This document shows, in pieces, positions 7,372-17,138 of a stretch of DNA of 64,000 nucleotides. This DNA comes from Prevotella sp. oral taxon 299 str. F0039 (GTDB lineage: Bacteria; Bacteroidota; Bacteroidia; Bacteroidales; Bacteroidaceae). The DNA is taken from assembly GCF_000163055.2 (NCBI RefSeq), contig NC_022111.1, forward strand, positions 1,488,001-1,552,000, in the 5' to 3' direction. Below the pieces are notes generated by a model. It saw only the letters and a list, made by a program, of their open reading frames with translations. It ran no database searches and had not been told where the DNA came from. A program made the translations under genes and the position numbers. Every line of letters starts with the position of its first letter. The stretch's first letter is position 1.

Positions 7372-9609
7372 ATGAAGAATAATCTCTTGGACATATATAA
7401 AACAATATTCGCCTTTTTAAGTTTTATCTGTTCTTTTGTTGCAGTGCATGCTCAACAAAAACGCAATTTAAACGATACTATTATATTATTGAAAGAAGTG
7501 TCGGTCAAGCCCAAATATAGTCTTACTTCTCCCGATATAATGCAGGCTTTAGCCCATCAAAGACGCATTGCAGGCAGTACATCTCTTGTAGAAATACGCC
7601 CAGATAATCAGCGTATAGCAACGATAAAAGATGCCTTAAAAATGCAACCAGGTGTTATTATACAAGAATTTTTTGGCTTAAACGATCAGCCACGCTTAAA
7701 TATTAGAGGGTCAGGAATACAGAGTAATCCTCAAAGACGAGGCGTTTATCTGCTTCAAGATGGTATTCCTGTGAACTTTTCAGACGGCTCTTACGTTGTA
7801 GGTATAATGGATGCGATGACCGCTCGCTATGTAGAAGTATTTAAAGGAGCGAATGCTTTGCGATTTGGAGCAGGCACATTGGGTGGCGCATTGAATTTTG
7901 TTAGTAGAACAGCACAAACAGATAGCACCACAAGTGTAAAGCTCGAAGGAGGCTCTTACGGCACAATAGGCTTAACATTCACCACAGGAAAGCGAATGGG
8001 AGCATGGGATATGTTTGTTGCTTCTACCTATAATGCTCAAAAAGGATATCGTATTTATAATGAAAACAATCGTCTAACCACTTCTCTTAACATAGGGTGG
8101 AAAAACCAAGAACGCACCATCGAGAACCGAACCTTTATGCATTTCACACATCTTTACTTTCAAATGCCAGGTCCATTAACCCTCGATCAGCTTTTAACCA
8201 ACCCCAAACAAGTGAGCGTAGGTGTTGACCTTCCCTTCTCAATGGGTCCTAATATCTTGAGAGATAAGCCTCATCGCAATGTCGATATGTTTCGTATTTC
8301 CAATCAAACAGGTGTTGTTCTCAATGCAAAAAGCAATCTTTTAGCATCGGTCTACTATCAATATGCTGATGATAGGTTTGCTTTTCCTATAGTCGTTTCA
8401 ATACCTCATTCTTTTAATAACGATCTTGGTGCAACCCTTTATTATAACTATTCTACCTCAAAACTACAGCTTTCAGCAGGTATGTTGGCATCTTTAGGGT
8501 GGATGAATCGCCGCCATTACATCAACAAAGATGGCAAAGAGTCGTTTATGTTTGCGTGGGATAAGTTACATTCTGCCAACTTTACCGCCTTTATTGAAGC
8601 CGATTATGCCTTGAATAAACAGCTACATGTGGTGTTAGATGTGCATGGAGTGCATAATATTCGTAACAGTAAAGATGTGTTTAGCGATCCAACTCTTCGC
8701 CCATGGTATAGTCATATGTCGAGAAAATATCGTTATTTCTATTCAGAAAACAGTACACTAAATCAGCATTTCACTGCCTTTAATCCTCGAATAGGTGTGG
8801 TTTACAATCCTATCCAACAAAAAGATATCCAGCTATTTGCCAATATTAGTAATAGTTATGAGCCTCCAACATTCGACGAATTGGTAGGAACAGAGGTAAC
8901 ATCGAATATCAATACCAGTCCAAAGAAACTCTTTTCAATTGCTTTAAAGAAGCAAACTGCCACCACATTTGAGGTAGGTAGCAAGGGACGTTTAACGCAA
9001 TTGTCTTGGAATGTGGCTTTTTATAACTCGTGGGTAACCAACGAAATACTCGAAATAAAAGACTATGTGCGAGGCTTAAAGCGTACAGAAAACTACCCAA
9101 AGACCCTTCATCAAGGTTTAGAAGTAGGGCTTCAGGTGGCAAGTAAGCCTCATCTTTTAGGACATAATATAGGTAGTTTCACCTTAGGAGCAGTGTATAA
9201 TTATAGTCGTTTCATCTTTAAAGGTGGCAAATACGATGGAAAGTATCTCGCAGGAGTTCCACAACATTATATCAATAGCTCGCTAGATTATCAGCATTCT
9301 TGTGGTTTAAATGGTTCTATATCATTAGAACTGAAACCAGGAAACACTCCAATCGACCACACAAACACCATGTTTCAGCCTACTTATCATGTGTGGAACG
9401 CTCGTTTGGGCTATCAGTTTAACTCAAAATGGCATATCTATGTCGAGATGAAAAATATTGCAAACAAACGCTATGCATCAAGTTATGTCATCAGTGATGA
9501 GATACATAACCCCGCAATACCATTCCCAAACTTCACCGCAAAGCAGCTAACTTTCTTCATTCCAGGGCAACCTCGAAGCATATTTGCAGGCTTAACGTGG
9601 CGTTGGTAG
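7372..9609 (+). CDS. TonB-dependent outer-membrane receptor (FecA-like)
   Basis: 745 aa. A signal peptide (cleavage after VAVHAQ) is followed by a plug domain (residues ~85-180: IKDALKMQPGVII, RLNIRGSGIQ, RGVYLLQDGIPVNFSDGS, VEVFKGANALRFGAGTLGG). A ~550-residue beta barrel ends in the aromatic-rich IFAGLTWRW. The plug resembles ferric-citrate/siderophore receptors of the FecA group, and there is no CarboxypepD domain. It is the first gene of a long plus-strand locus with a methyltransferase, lipoproteins and a second receptor. The substrate is unknown; iron-siderophore or another metallophore is a guess from family. Confidence 0.92.
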   Translation: MKNNLLDIYKTIFAFLSFICSFVAVHAQQKRNLNDTIILLKEVSVKPKYSLTSPDIMQALAHQRRIAGSTSLVEIRPDNQRIATIKDALKMQPGVIIQEFFGLNDQPRLNIRGSGIQSNPQRRGVYLLQDGIPVNFSDGSYVVGIMDAMTARYVEVFKGANALRFGAGTLGGALNFVSRTAQTDSTTSVKLEGGSYGTIGLTFTTGKRMGAWDMFVASTYNAQKGYRIYNENNRLTTSLNIGWKNQERTIENRTFMHFTHLYFQMPGPLTLDQLLTNPKQVSVGVDLPFSMGPNILRDKPHRNVDMFRISNQTGVVLNAKSNLLASVYYQYADDRFAFPIVVSIPHSFNNDLGATLYYNYSTSKLQLSAGMLASLGWMNRRHYINKDGKESFMFAWDKLHSANFTAFIEADYALNKQLHVVLDVHGVHNIRNSKDVFSDPTLRPWYSHMSRKYRYFYSENSTLNQHFTAFNPRIGVVYNPIQQKDIQLFANISNSYEPPTFDELVGTEVTSNINTSPKKLFSIALKKQTATTFEVGSKGRLTQLSWNVAFYNSWVTNEILEIKDYVRGLKRTENYPKTLHQGLEVGLQVASKPHLLGHNIGSFTLGAVYNYSRFIFKGGKYDGKYLAGVPQHYINSSLDYQHSCGLNGSISLELKPGNTPIDHTNTMFQPTYHVWNARLGYQFNSKWHIYVEMKNIANKRYASSYVISDEIHNPAIPFPNFTAKQLTFFIPGQPRSIFAGLTWRW

Positions 9610-9676
9610 AGGGCAATTGCATAACAACTAATCAATAAAAACAAACAGCAATAATCGAAACTAAAACAGAAAACCA

Positions 9677-10453
9677 ATGGTAGAGAAACGCATGAATATG
9701 GAACAAGGTCACTGGGTGCTAGCAAAATTAGGTAAGAAAGTGTTGCGACCAGGTGGAAAAGAGTTAACTCACAAAATGCTAAAGGCAATGAATATTACTT
9801 CAGATGATGATGTAATAGAGTTCGCTCCGGGCTTAGGTTACACTGCAAAGCTTGCTCTTTCTCATCAACCTCATAGCTATGTGGCAGTAGAACTCAATTC
9901 AGAAGCCGCCAAACGAGTTGAGAATAACGTGCAAAACGATAAAATGCAGATCGTAATAGGAAATGCTTCTGAAACAGGTTTGCCAGCAAATAGTGCCTCA
10001 AAGGTGTATGGAGAGGCCATGTTAACAATGCAAAGCAAACAGCAAAAGCAAGCGATTATAGCCGAAGCAGCACGTTTATTGCGCCCAGGAGGGCTTTATG
10101 GTATTCATGAAATAGGCATATATCCCGACAATACATCGCAAGAAGTGCGCAAAGAGATAGAAAGTGATCTTGTAAAAGGAATCAAAACCAATGTTCGTCC
10201 CTTAACTCTTATAGAGTGGAAAGACCTTTTAGAGGATAATGGTTTTGACATTTCGTTTGTCGAAAGCAGACCAATGCACTTGCTAGAGCAGGCTCGTATG
10301 ATTGCAGATGAAGGCTTTTGGAATTTCATTCGTATTGTATTTAGAATGTTAAAGAATAGCCATGCTCGTAAAAGAGTGCAGGAAATGCGGAGCATTTTCC
10401 GTAAGCATGCTCATCACATCAATGCTATTTGCATTGTAGCACGTAAGCAATAG
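9677..10453 (+). CDS. Class I SAM-dependent methyltransferase
   Basis: 258 aa with a Rossmann methyltransferase core. Motif I is VIEFAPGLGYTAKLAL (residues ~50-65), followed by the acidic AVELNSEAAKRV, motif IV region GNASETGLPANSASKVYGEA and the post-motif LLRPGGLYGIHEIGI. There is no signal peptide, so it is cytoplasmic. It lies 67 bp after the FecA-like receptor and 21 bp before the first lipoprotein, within the same apparent operon. Substrate unknown; it could modify a small molecule imported through the receptors. Confidence 0.85.
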   Translation: MVEKRMNMEQGHWVLAKLGKKVLRPGGKELTHKMLKAMNITSDDDVIEFAPGLGYTAKLALSHQPHSYVAVELNSEAAKRVENNVQNDKMQIVIGNASETGLPANSASKVYGEAMLTMQSKQQKQAIIAEAARLLRPGGLYGIHEIGIYPDNTSQEVRKEIESDLVKGIKTNVRPLTLIEWKDLLEDNGFDISFVESRPMHLLEQARMIADEGFWNFIRIVFRMLKNSHARKRVQEMRSIFRKHAHHINAICIVARKQ

Positions 10454-10474
10454 ATCCATAAAAGAGGTATTATA

Positions 10475-11083
10475 ATGATAATAAATAACGTTTTTAAGAC
10501 AATAACCTCATTGCATTTATTAGCGAAAAGTCTTTTAATTGGCTTGGTTTTGCTATTGATTTCGTGCGAAAAAGAATCGTATCGTTCAGATGATTACGTA
10601 CGTTCTAAAGAGCTATTGCCTAACAAAAAAGAGTATGTTGATGATGATTTAGGCACTCATTCGTTAGCAAAAGCCATCGAAGGACATTACTCTTCGAAGT
10701 TATCCATGATTTATTATGATGCCGAACGCATCAAACCGCTTCTTTATTTCACTGCAGGTAAACATCAAGTGCATTGCACTACGAATGCAAATGGATCGTT
10801 ACATCTCAGCATAAGTAAGTTTCATACCAACTTTATGCCACTTTATGTGAGTGTAGAAATGGATGTATTGCTATCTGAAGGAGTAGGAGATACCATTCGA
10901 TTGCAAGGTCGTGACGGCATAGTTCGTACGTCGGACGAAGGCAAACAAATAGGTATTGAATTGCCAGAGAGCGACGATGCTGAACTAGAAGGATATTTCT
11001 TGCGTTCTAAAAACGAAGTTTCTGCCCTCATAGATCTTATGTTACCCGTTGCAATGAAGATGCAATGGCAAGGCACTAAGTAA
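10475..11083 (+). CDS. Lipoprotein of unknown function
   Basis: 202 aa. An N-terminal hydrophobic signal ends in the lipobox LLISC-EKES, so it is an SPII lipoprotein. The mature part has alternating beta segments (GHYSSKLSMIYYDAER, LHLSISKFHTNFMPLYVSVE, ELEGYFLRSKNEVSALIDL), suggesting a small calycin-like barrel (inference). AAAGAGG precedes ATG 10475. It sits between the methyltransferase and another lipoprotein of similar size. It is probably surface-exposed and accessory to the receptors; I do not recognise a named family. Confidence 0.75.
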   Translation: MIINNVFKTITSLHLLAKSLLIGLVLLLISCEKESYRSDDYVRSKELLPNKKEYVDDDLGTHSLAKAIEGHYSSKLSMIYYDAERIKPLLYFTAGKHQVHCTTNANGSLHLSISKFHTNFMPLYVSVEMDVLLSEGVGDTIRLQGRDGIVRTSDEGKQIGIELPESDDAELEGYFLRSKNEVSALIDLMLPVAMKMQWQGTK

Positions 11084-11158
11084 TGACTTGAAGACAAATA
11101 ACATTATAAATTGCATTCAATAACTCAAAAAATAAACCATAAATTAAAGATAAACAAT

Positions 11159-11740
11159 ATGTATTTAAAGACAATTCAACAATTAAAAAGTAGCGTTTTA
11201 TTAATCCTTTTCATGGCTTTCATGGCTGCATCTTGTAGCAATAACAATGAAGAAACAGACGGTTCGTCTGCCGTTGGCATTGTTGTTGGAACCTATAAAG
11301 CCACAATAACCCCTACAATGGGCACTAAACAGATGGCACAAGGACCTCATGTCGTTGTTTTAGAAGCCTTTAATAGTAATCAACAAGTACGTTTTCATTT
11401 CGAGAAGTTCAATGCTCCTATGTTCGATTCAGATGGAAAATTGAGTGCAACAGCACGCATGCCCTTTGCCGTTTCGGGTGATTTTGTGATGGATGTAAAG
11501 CGTCAAAAAGACGGAAGTGTTCAACTGCAGTCGGTAAAAGGTACATTCAAAGCAGAGCCATTTGGAGCAAAAGAGGTCGATCCTAATAAGATTCCAGAGG
11601 GAGTTTTGCCTCCTAATCTAAAAGGATTCGAGACCGATAGGGCGCAAGCAAGCGGTGTTTTCAAAGATGGAAAACTTGACTTAAAGGTGTCACCAAATAT
11701 CCTTCCTGTTACAATTGTTATCGAAGCCGTTCGCAAGTAA
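11159..11740 (+). CDS. Lipoprotein with possible calycin-like barrel
   Basis: About 193 aa from ATG 11159, chosen because it gives a proper signal peptide with lipobox FMAASC (an upstream in-frame start at 11111 does not). After a short SNNNEETDG linker, the mature domain runs from GIVVGTYKATITPTMG to the terminal GVFKDGKLDLKVSPN and PVTIVIEAVRK. That repeating hydrophobic pattern is seen in calycin/lipocalin-like Bacteroidetes lipoproteins. Weak overall similarity in layout to the preceding lipoprotein suggests a related fold. Function unknown. Confidence 0.75.
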   Translation: MYLKTIQQLKSSVLLILFMAFMAASCSNNNEETDGSSAVGIVVGTYKATITPTMGTKQMAQGPHVVVLEAFNSNQQVRFHFEKFNAPMFDSDGKLSATARMPFAVSGDFVMDVKRQKDGSVQLQSVKGTFKAEPFGAKEVDPNKIPEGVLPPNLKGFETDRAQASGVFKDGKLDLKVSPNILPVTIVIEAVRK

Positions 11741-11818
11741 ATGGGTGTTGAAAGGCGAAAAGCATAGAATAACAGTGTTTTAACTTAATAACTTATTTAG
11801 ATTTACTTTATTAATAAT

Positions 11819-12862
11819 ATGAATTTTAATATAAAAAGACAACTAAAAAGAACATCTATTGCAACAAATACTATGCTTGTTGCACTATGTTTTGTTGCTG
11901 TAAGCTGCACAAAAGTAGAGTTAGATGAAAAAGAAAGAGCTTTAGTTGCAAAGCAAGAACTTGCTAATAACTTCGATAAACTATTCGACGAGGCATTTGA
12001 AAAGCCTGATGAAACAGAACAAAAGCTAAAAACTTTTGTTTTTTCTGATTTGGTTTCAGATGGCAAGAACTTATTAACCGACCAAGATATACGTGTTAAT
12101 GAGACGCTAATAAAAATGGCTATTCGATTAAAAAGAAATCAAAATACATTAGAACAAGAGTTGAATAAGGGTAGCCTTTACGATGGATATGTGCGTAAAA
12201 ACCATATCATCATCAATTGTAAAAGCGTGCTTCATGAGTTGCCTTATCGTGCAAGACAAGGAGCAAAGTATGAGCGTTTGCAGGCAAAGGTAGCCGAAAT
12301 AGAAGGCATGGTGGGTACCATCTTGAAGAAAAGAGAAAGTGCTTTGGGTACAATTCCAACCGAATTGTTGAATAAACAATGGAAATGGACTTTTGATTTG
12401 GCAGGACATGAGGATGAATTTCCCGACTTATACACTGGAGATTATAAGGGATTGAAAGATTTGAGCTTTGATTTTCATTTCAATAAAAACAACACCATCA
12501 CTGCAAAACGCTTTTTCCTTGCTCCTGTAATTGTAGACTATTCGATTGATTTCGATTCTGCAGGCGACTGGAAACAAGAGCTTATGGCAGAAGAAAGCAT
12601 CAGTTGTTTTGTTTATAACAACAAGATTTTCTTCCGTGTTCCAATGAAAGACAATGCCAATACCTTTACAGGTCGTGGTAATGTTGCGCACGAATGGTAT
12701 TACGAATATACCTATTCTGTAAACGGTAACGAGCTAACTTTGTCAGAACCTCGCATCACATTATACGTAATGGTGAACCTACGAACATCTGATTACAACT
12801 CAGAAATGTTTAAAAATAATTATTATGCCGACTTTAAATCATTTACATTAACAGCACAATAA
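11819..12862 (+). CDS. Lipoprotein, 347 aa, C-terminal lipocalin-like region
   Basis: The signal peptide ends in lipobox CFVAVSC-TKVE. Residues ~35-190 are strongly charged and helical (EKERALVAKQELANNFDKLF). Residues ~190-347 are beta-rich, starting LLNKQWKWTFDLAGHED, with FHFNKNNTITAKRFF and a final FKSFTLTAQ. The Trp-rich start and strand pattern resemble the lipocalin-like domains of the 15920 lipoprotein. The next gene starts 2 nt after the stop. Probably an outer-membrane-anchored accessory of the receptor locus; function unknown. Confidence 0.75.
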   Translation: MNFNIKRQLKRTSIATNTMLVALCFVAVSCTKVELDEKERALVAKQELANNFDKLFDEAFEKPDETEQKLKTFVFSDLVSDGKNLLTDQDIRVNETLIKMAIRLKRNQNTLEQELNKGSLYDGYVRKNHIIINCKSVLHELPYRARQGAKYERLQAKVAEIEGMVGTILKKRESALGTIPTELLNKQWKWTFDLAGHEDEFPDLYTGDYKGLKDLSFDFHFNKNNTITAKRFFLAPVIVDYSIDFDSAGDWKQELMAEESISCFVYNNKIFFRVPMKDNANTFTGRGNVAHEWYYEYTYSVNGNELTLSEPRITLYVMVNLRTSDYNSEMFKNNYYADFKSFTLTAQ

Positions 12863-12864
12863 TA

Positions 12865-13458
12865 ATGACTTGCTTTGTAAAACCAAAACATTGCCTATTC
12901 TTTTGTCTGTTGATTGCCCTGTGTAGTTGCATCAATCGAGAATTTGATAGCAATGAAGAATACACCAAAAGCGAATCTATTCCGCTTGTAGGGGATAATG
13001 ATCGCCTGCTATCTCGTATCTTTATCATCAATAGTAATCATTCTTATTTGTGGTTTGATATCAATAATGAGGTGGCAAACTTTTCGAAACCCGAACTCAC
13101 TTTGCCTATGAACGAAGGTAGTGTAGCGAGCTTTCGTCGTATTCCTTTGCGTGGATTGCTCTACGAATATAATGCTTCTGAAAGTGAGATTACCTTTAAA
13201 AATATTCCAGAACAATTCGTTCAAATTAACAATGAACGACTATCTCTCACCTTTAAGCTAACCCCTGCAGATAATAAAGAAATTCTATTGCCAAATAAAA
13301 GCACTGTAATTACATCGAAAAAGCAATGCTTTTTGACCCTAAAAAGAGTGCTTTTTGATGGTGATAGCAATGCTTTTGAAATTGAAGAGAAAATAAAGCG
13401 TGGAGGAAGGACATACGAGTTCTTACCTTTCAAGGCAGAACTTACTCTTATTAACTGA
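12865..13458 (+). CDS. Lipoprotein, 197 aa
   Basis: A short N-terminus with hydrophobic core ends in lipobox LLIALCSC-INRE. The mature part is beta-rich (LSRIFIINSNHSYLWFDIN, GLLYEYNASESEITFKNIP, YEFLPFKAELTLIN) with no motif I recognise. The gene begins 2 nt after the previous stop and its stop codon TGA overlaps the ATG of the second TonB receptor (ATGA-type overlap at 13458). Translation of lipoprotein and receptor is therefore coupled, which suggests a stoichiometric partner, as HmuY is to HmuR. It shows no clear HmuY sequence signature. Confidence 0.78.
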   Translation: MTCFVKPKHCLFFCLLIALCSCINREFDSNEEYTKSESIPLVGDNDRLLSRIFIINSNHSYLWFDINNEVANFSKPELTLPMNEGSVASFRRIPLRGLLYEYNASESEITFKNIPEQFVQINNERLSLTFKLTPADNKEILLPNKSTVITSKKQCFLTLKRVLFDGDSNAFEIEEKIKRGGRTYEFLPFKAELTLIN

Positions 13459-15905
13459 TGATTATGAATAACAATAGTTATATTTTAATGCTGATTTTGT
13501 CGGTTGCTGGAGGCTCAAAAGCCCATGCACAGCAAGCGAAAGTAGACACCATTAAAACCCAAAAGATAAAAGAAGTGGTTGTAACTGCCGACAAACGAAA
13601 ACAAAAAGTGGGCACCATTCAACGCACTGCAGAGCAACTTAAGGTGGAAATGCCAATGGATATGAACGACTTGGTGCGTTATATTCCATCGGTAGGAGTA
13701 TCTGTTTCTGGCTCAAGAGGAGGTATGCGAGGCTTCGCTATACGTGGAGTTGAGGCCAACAGAGTGGCAATTTCTATCGATGGAGTGTTGCAACCCGAGA
13801 TACAAGACAATATAGTTTTTAGCTCGTATGGGCTTTCTAACGCTTCAAGAATAGACTTCGACCCTTATTTTGCATCGTCTGTTGAAATCCAAAAGGGTGC
13901 TAACTCGTTCGTAAGTGGAACGGGAGCTTTGGGTGGAACGGTGAACTATTCTACCAAAGAAGCACGTGACTTGATTGAAGGAAACAAGCAATGGGGACTC
14001 TTAACTACCATCAATTACAATGGAAAAGAGAACCTTCGAACCTATCTTTTGGGTGGTGCTGTACGCTTAAAGCATTTCGATGCTCTTTTAATGGCGGCAC
14101 ATAGAGATGGTAATGAATTGCGAAATTTCTCGCATGGAAAGCTCACTCGCAACATCACTTCTACGCAAATAGATCCTATGGACTTTCATCAAACAACGTG
14201 GTTGGGTAAACTTTCTTATGCACCTAACGACAATCACAAGTTCGTTTTGTCGTTTTATGCAATGAATAGAAAGACCAATGCGGATATTTGGACATTGGAA
14301 CCTATTGATGCTTTCACTGCAGATGGAAAGCCATACTATTATTCTCACGACCAATCGCTATGCCGTTCGCTTTCGTTTTCTTATCGATTCTTAAGCGAAA
14401 AAGGTCTTGTTCGTAAGCTAATAGCTAAGTTGCACCATCAAAATTCTTATTTAGATGCCAGCTCTTGGACCGACTTTTATCGTCCAAACTTCGACCTTGT
14501 GAATAGCGAAATGACGCTTGTTTATGAGGGAAAGCACACTAAATATAGAGGACAAGCAACGAAAGACAATCTGTTTAAGTTGGAATTAGATTCTAAAAAG
14601 TTTCAACTTGGAGCGTTAGGTCAACACATTCTAAACCTATCTACAATGGCAATGCAACGAGTTAACGACACTCGTAATGTGGATGTAGAGGCTCCTTTGG
14701 CATCAGATCCATTGACTGGATATTCTGTTAGAATGGGAAAAGTGTTTAAATATGGCGAACCTATGGGCGTATTTGCACAAACTTACTCGTTCTTAAACCC
14801 TATAACACGATTCAATTGGGGCGTTTCTTTAATGGACGATATTGCTTTTAACGAAAAGCTTACAATGAAGTTAGGAGCAAGATACGATTTGTTCTCTACT
14901 AAAGACGATAGAAAAGGCGGGGCACAAAACATGGGATACATTGATTATCTCTTGCGCAATATGCAAGGAGCAGCAATGAATTTCGACCCAATTAACGATA
15001 AAGAATCAGGCTTTTCGTTCCTTGGTGTGGTGTCTTATGCCCACAATCAGCTCCTAAATGCATCTTATCGCTTCTCTACAGGCTTTAGAGTTCCTAACAC
15101 AGAAGAGAAGTATTTCCAGTTTTATAGCGCATGGCCATCATTCATTGTCTTATCCAATAGAGATCTAAAGGCTGAAAAGTCGTATAATCATGAATTGGAA
15201 TTCAATGGTAGAGGCAAAGGGTTTGGCTATTTGTTGAGTCTTTATTATAACCAATATTCAGACTTTATAGAGCTAAAACAAGGTACTTTAGCAGTGAAAG
15301 AGCCCCTTATGCAGGCTCCAAAAAATATCGCTTATGTAAAGAATGTTAATCAAACATCGGCTCATCTCAAAGGGTTTGATGCCGCATTACAGCTTTATCC
15401 AGGCGAATGGGTAGACCTTTTGAAAGGTTTTATGGTTTCTTCTGCTTTTAGTTATGCCGAAGGAAGCTCTTCATCAGGAATGAGTATGCTGGGCATTCAG
15501 CCTCTAACTGGAAACATAGGCGTTGAATATACCGATCCAAAAGCACGCTGGCAGGTGAATATAAAGGCTAATCTTTATTTTGCAAAGCCTGTTTCTCAAA
15601 CCACATTTTGGGATAAAGATGCTACAGGAAAAGAGCTAATACGACGCTATCCCGCCTCTTTTATGAGTAATGCATACACCTTTGATGCCTATGGTTACTA
15701 TAAAGTCACTCGTAAATTCACTGTAAGACTTGGTATTTACAATATTCTTAATAGCGAATATCTACGTTGGGACGACCTAAGACAATTAACAAACCCTGCT
15801 TTACTCTCTAATATTAACTACTTCTTTCAAGATGGAAAGAAGTCATTAAGTAGATTTTCACGCCCTAAAAGATATATCTCTTTGGCGTTAGAGTATAAAA
15901 TATAA
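13458..15905 (+). CDS. TonB-dependent receptor, heme/hemoglobin-receptor type
   Basis: About 815 aa. The signal peptide ends near SKAHAQ. A TonB-box-like KIKEVVVTAD precedes a plug with the signature of the hemoglobin/transferrin/lactoferrin receptor family (GMRGFAIRGVEANRVAISID, VEIQKGANSFVSGTGALGG, VNYSTKEARDLI). The large barrel ends RFSRPKRYISLALEYKI. The start can be ATG 13458 or 13464. It is coupled to the upstream lipoprotein gene and followed 15 nt later by another lipoprotein. The family points to import of heme or iron from host proteins; the actual ligand is not shown by the sequence. Confidence 0.9.
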   Translation: MIMNNNSYILMLILSVAGGSKAHAQQAKVDTIKTQKIKEVVVTADKRKQKVGTIQRTAEQLKVEMPMDMNDLVRYIPSVGVSVSGSRGGMRGFAIRGVEANRVAISIDGVLQPEIQDNIVFSSYGLSNASRIDFDPYFASSVEIQKGANSFVSGTGALGGTVNYSTKEARDLIEGNKQWGLLTTINYNGKENLRTYLLGGAVRLKHFDALLMAAHRDGNELRNFSHGKLTRNITSTQIDPMDFHQTTWLGKLSYAPNDNHKFVLSFYAMNRKTNADIWTLEPIDAFTADGKPYYYSHDQSLCRSLSFSYRFLSEKGLVRKLIAKLHHQNSYLDASSWTDFYRPNFDLVNSEMTLVYEGKHTKYRGQATKDNLFKLELDSKKFQLGALGQHILNLSTMAMQRVNDTRNVDVEAPLASDPLTGYSVRMGKVFKYGEPMGVFAQTYSFLNPITRFNWGVSLMDDIAFNEKLTMKLGARYDLFSTKDDRKGGAQNMGYIDYLLRNMQGAAMNFDPINDKESGFSFLGVVSYAHNQLLNASYRFSTGFRVPNTEEKYFQFYSAWPSFIVLSNRDLKAEKSYNHELEFNGRGKGFGYLLSLYYNQYSDFIELKQGTLAVKEPLMQAPKNIAYVKNVNQTSAHLKGFDAALQLYPGEWVDLLKGFMVSSAFSYAEGSSSSGMSMLGIQPLTGNIGVEYTDPKARWQVNIKANLYFAKPVSQTTFWDKDATGKELIRRYPASFMSNAYTFDAYGYYKVTRKFTVRLGIYNILNSEYLRWDDLRQLTNPALLSNINYFFQDGKKSLSRFSRPKRYISLALEYKI

Positions 15906-15919
15906 AACACAAAAGATCA

Positions 15920-17116
15920 ATGAAAAATATAGTAATATTAGCAAGTTTGCTTGCAACAATTATCTTTTCGGCTTGTGATAAACGCAATGTTATTGACGTT
16001 TATGAAACAAGTAGCACCCCAGACCTAAGCAATCCGGTGGTTCAAAAGCTTACAAATGTAACGTGGTATAAGCAAGTTGGAATCGAAAATACTGTAGTTT
16101 GGACCACAACTCGATTCAAAGAGAAAGCTTCTTCGCCCTTTGAAAGCATGCTATATATGGTGGCTTGGATGGGAATGGAATTGAGAAGAGATGGTAGTTC
16201 CACTCTTTTATTTCGCCCACCGCTAGGAGAAAGCTCTTATATTTTCTGTCAAGGAAAGTGGAAAGTCTCAACAACTGAAGAGAATACCATTATCATTGAC
16301 TCTAAAACTCCAGTGGGATACATTAACATGAAGGTAAAAGTTAAAGACCTACAAGCTAAAGATAATGTCAGTATTCTTACGGCATTGGTAGATGTTGGCG
16401 ATCGAGTTTTTATGATAGACTTCTTTAATAACACCTCAATATATGGCGATGAACCCGATAATGAGTTTTCTGGTATAAGCAAAACTGTACGTCAAGATTG
16501 GTTTGAAACAATGCCAGTGAATCATAATAATTTGTCAGTAGCCAACTATGTGAATACCTCTTGGGAGACAATGTCTTATAGAGCAGAGAATAAAGAGGCT
16601 GTAGAAGATAACTCACAGCTGGCTATTCGCTCTTTGTTTGTTGAGGATTTACTAACCAGAACCCCTGCTTTCTTCTATGGATTAAAGATCTCTTTGGGCG
16701 AAAATAACAAGGCTTTTATTCAATCTAAGAACCTAATGAAATCAGCATTTACGAGCTTTTCGGGTAGTTTAGATGAAAGTAATTATCCCGTTGTGAATGC
16801 TTCTTGGAGAGTAGATGGTAATAAAATTATTATAGAAACAGATGAATTGCCTCAGGTAAGCATGGGAGAAGAAACCTTTAACCTCATCACTGATAAGTCG
16901 CAAGCTGTGTTTGTGCCCTCAAAAACGCCTTCAAAAGGAGTTTATACATGGCGTCATTTCTATTATATATTAGAGCTTGTGAAAGAGACAAACAAAGGTT
17001 CTTGGTTTAGAGTTACGTCTGATTTAGAAACACATTACGTGTTTATGCTCAAGACTTCGATGCCCGATACATCTAAATTTGTAGGAGTAAAAGACGCTGT
17101 TCGTGAACTTAATTAA
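15920..17116 (+). CDS. Lipoprotein with two tandem lipocalin-like domains
   Basis: 398 aa, lipobox TIIFSAC-DKRN. Two similar beta-rich halves are visible. The first (~residues 45-175) runs VQKLTNVTWYKQVG ... FCQGKWKVS ... VGDRVFMIDFFNN. The second (~200-390) runs VANYVNTSWETMSY ... NASWRVDGNKIIIETDEL. The same pattern, including the Gly-x-Trp strand and the hydrophobic last strand, recurs in the frameshifted lipoprotein at 18850. This looks like domain duplication within the locus. Ligand binding is a reasonable guess for such domains. The 3' end lies just before the next lipoprotein's start. Confidence 0.78.
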   Translation: MKNIVILASLLATIIFSACDKRNVIDVYETSSTPDLSNPVVQKLTNVTWYKQVGIENTVVWTTTRFKEKASSPFESMLYMVAWMGMELRRDGSSTLLFRPPLGESSYIFCQGKWKVSTTEENTIIIDSKTPVGYINMKVKVKDLQAKDNVSILTALVDVGDRVFMIDFFNNTSIYGDEPDNEFSGISKTVRQDWFETMPVNHNNLSVANYVNTSWETMSYRAENKEAVEDNSQLAIRSLFVEDLLTRTPAFFYGLKISLGENNKAFIQSKNLMKSAFTSFSGSLDESNYPVVNASWRVDGNKIIIETDELPQVSMGEETFNLITDKSQAVFVPSKTPSKGVYTWRHFYYILELVKETNKGSWFRVTSDLETHYVFMLKTSMPDTSKFVGVKDAVRELN

Positions 17117-17138
17117 CATAAATAAAGACACATTGAAT

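Noticed and set aside
11111..11158. Longer start for the 11159 lipoprotein
   Set aside because: It places 16 polar residues before the signal peptide; ATG 11159 gives a standard lipoprotein signal.
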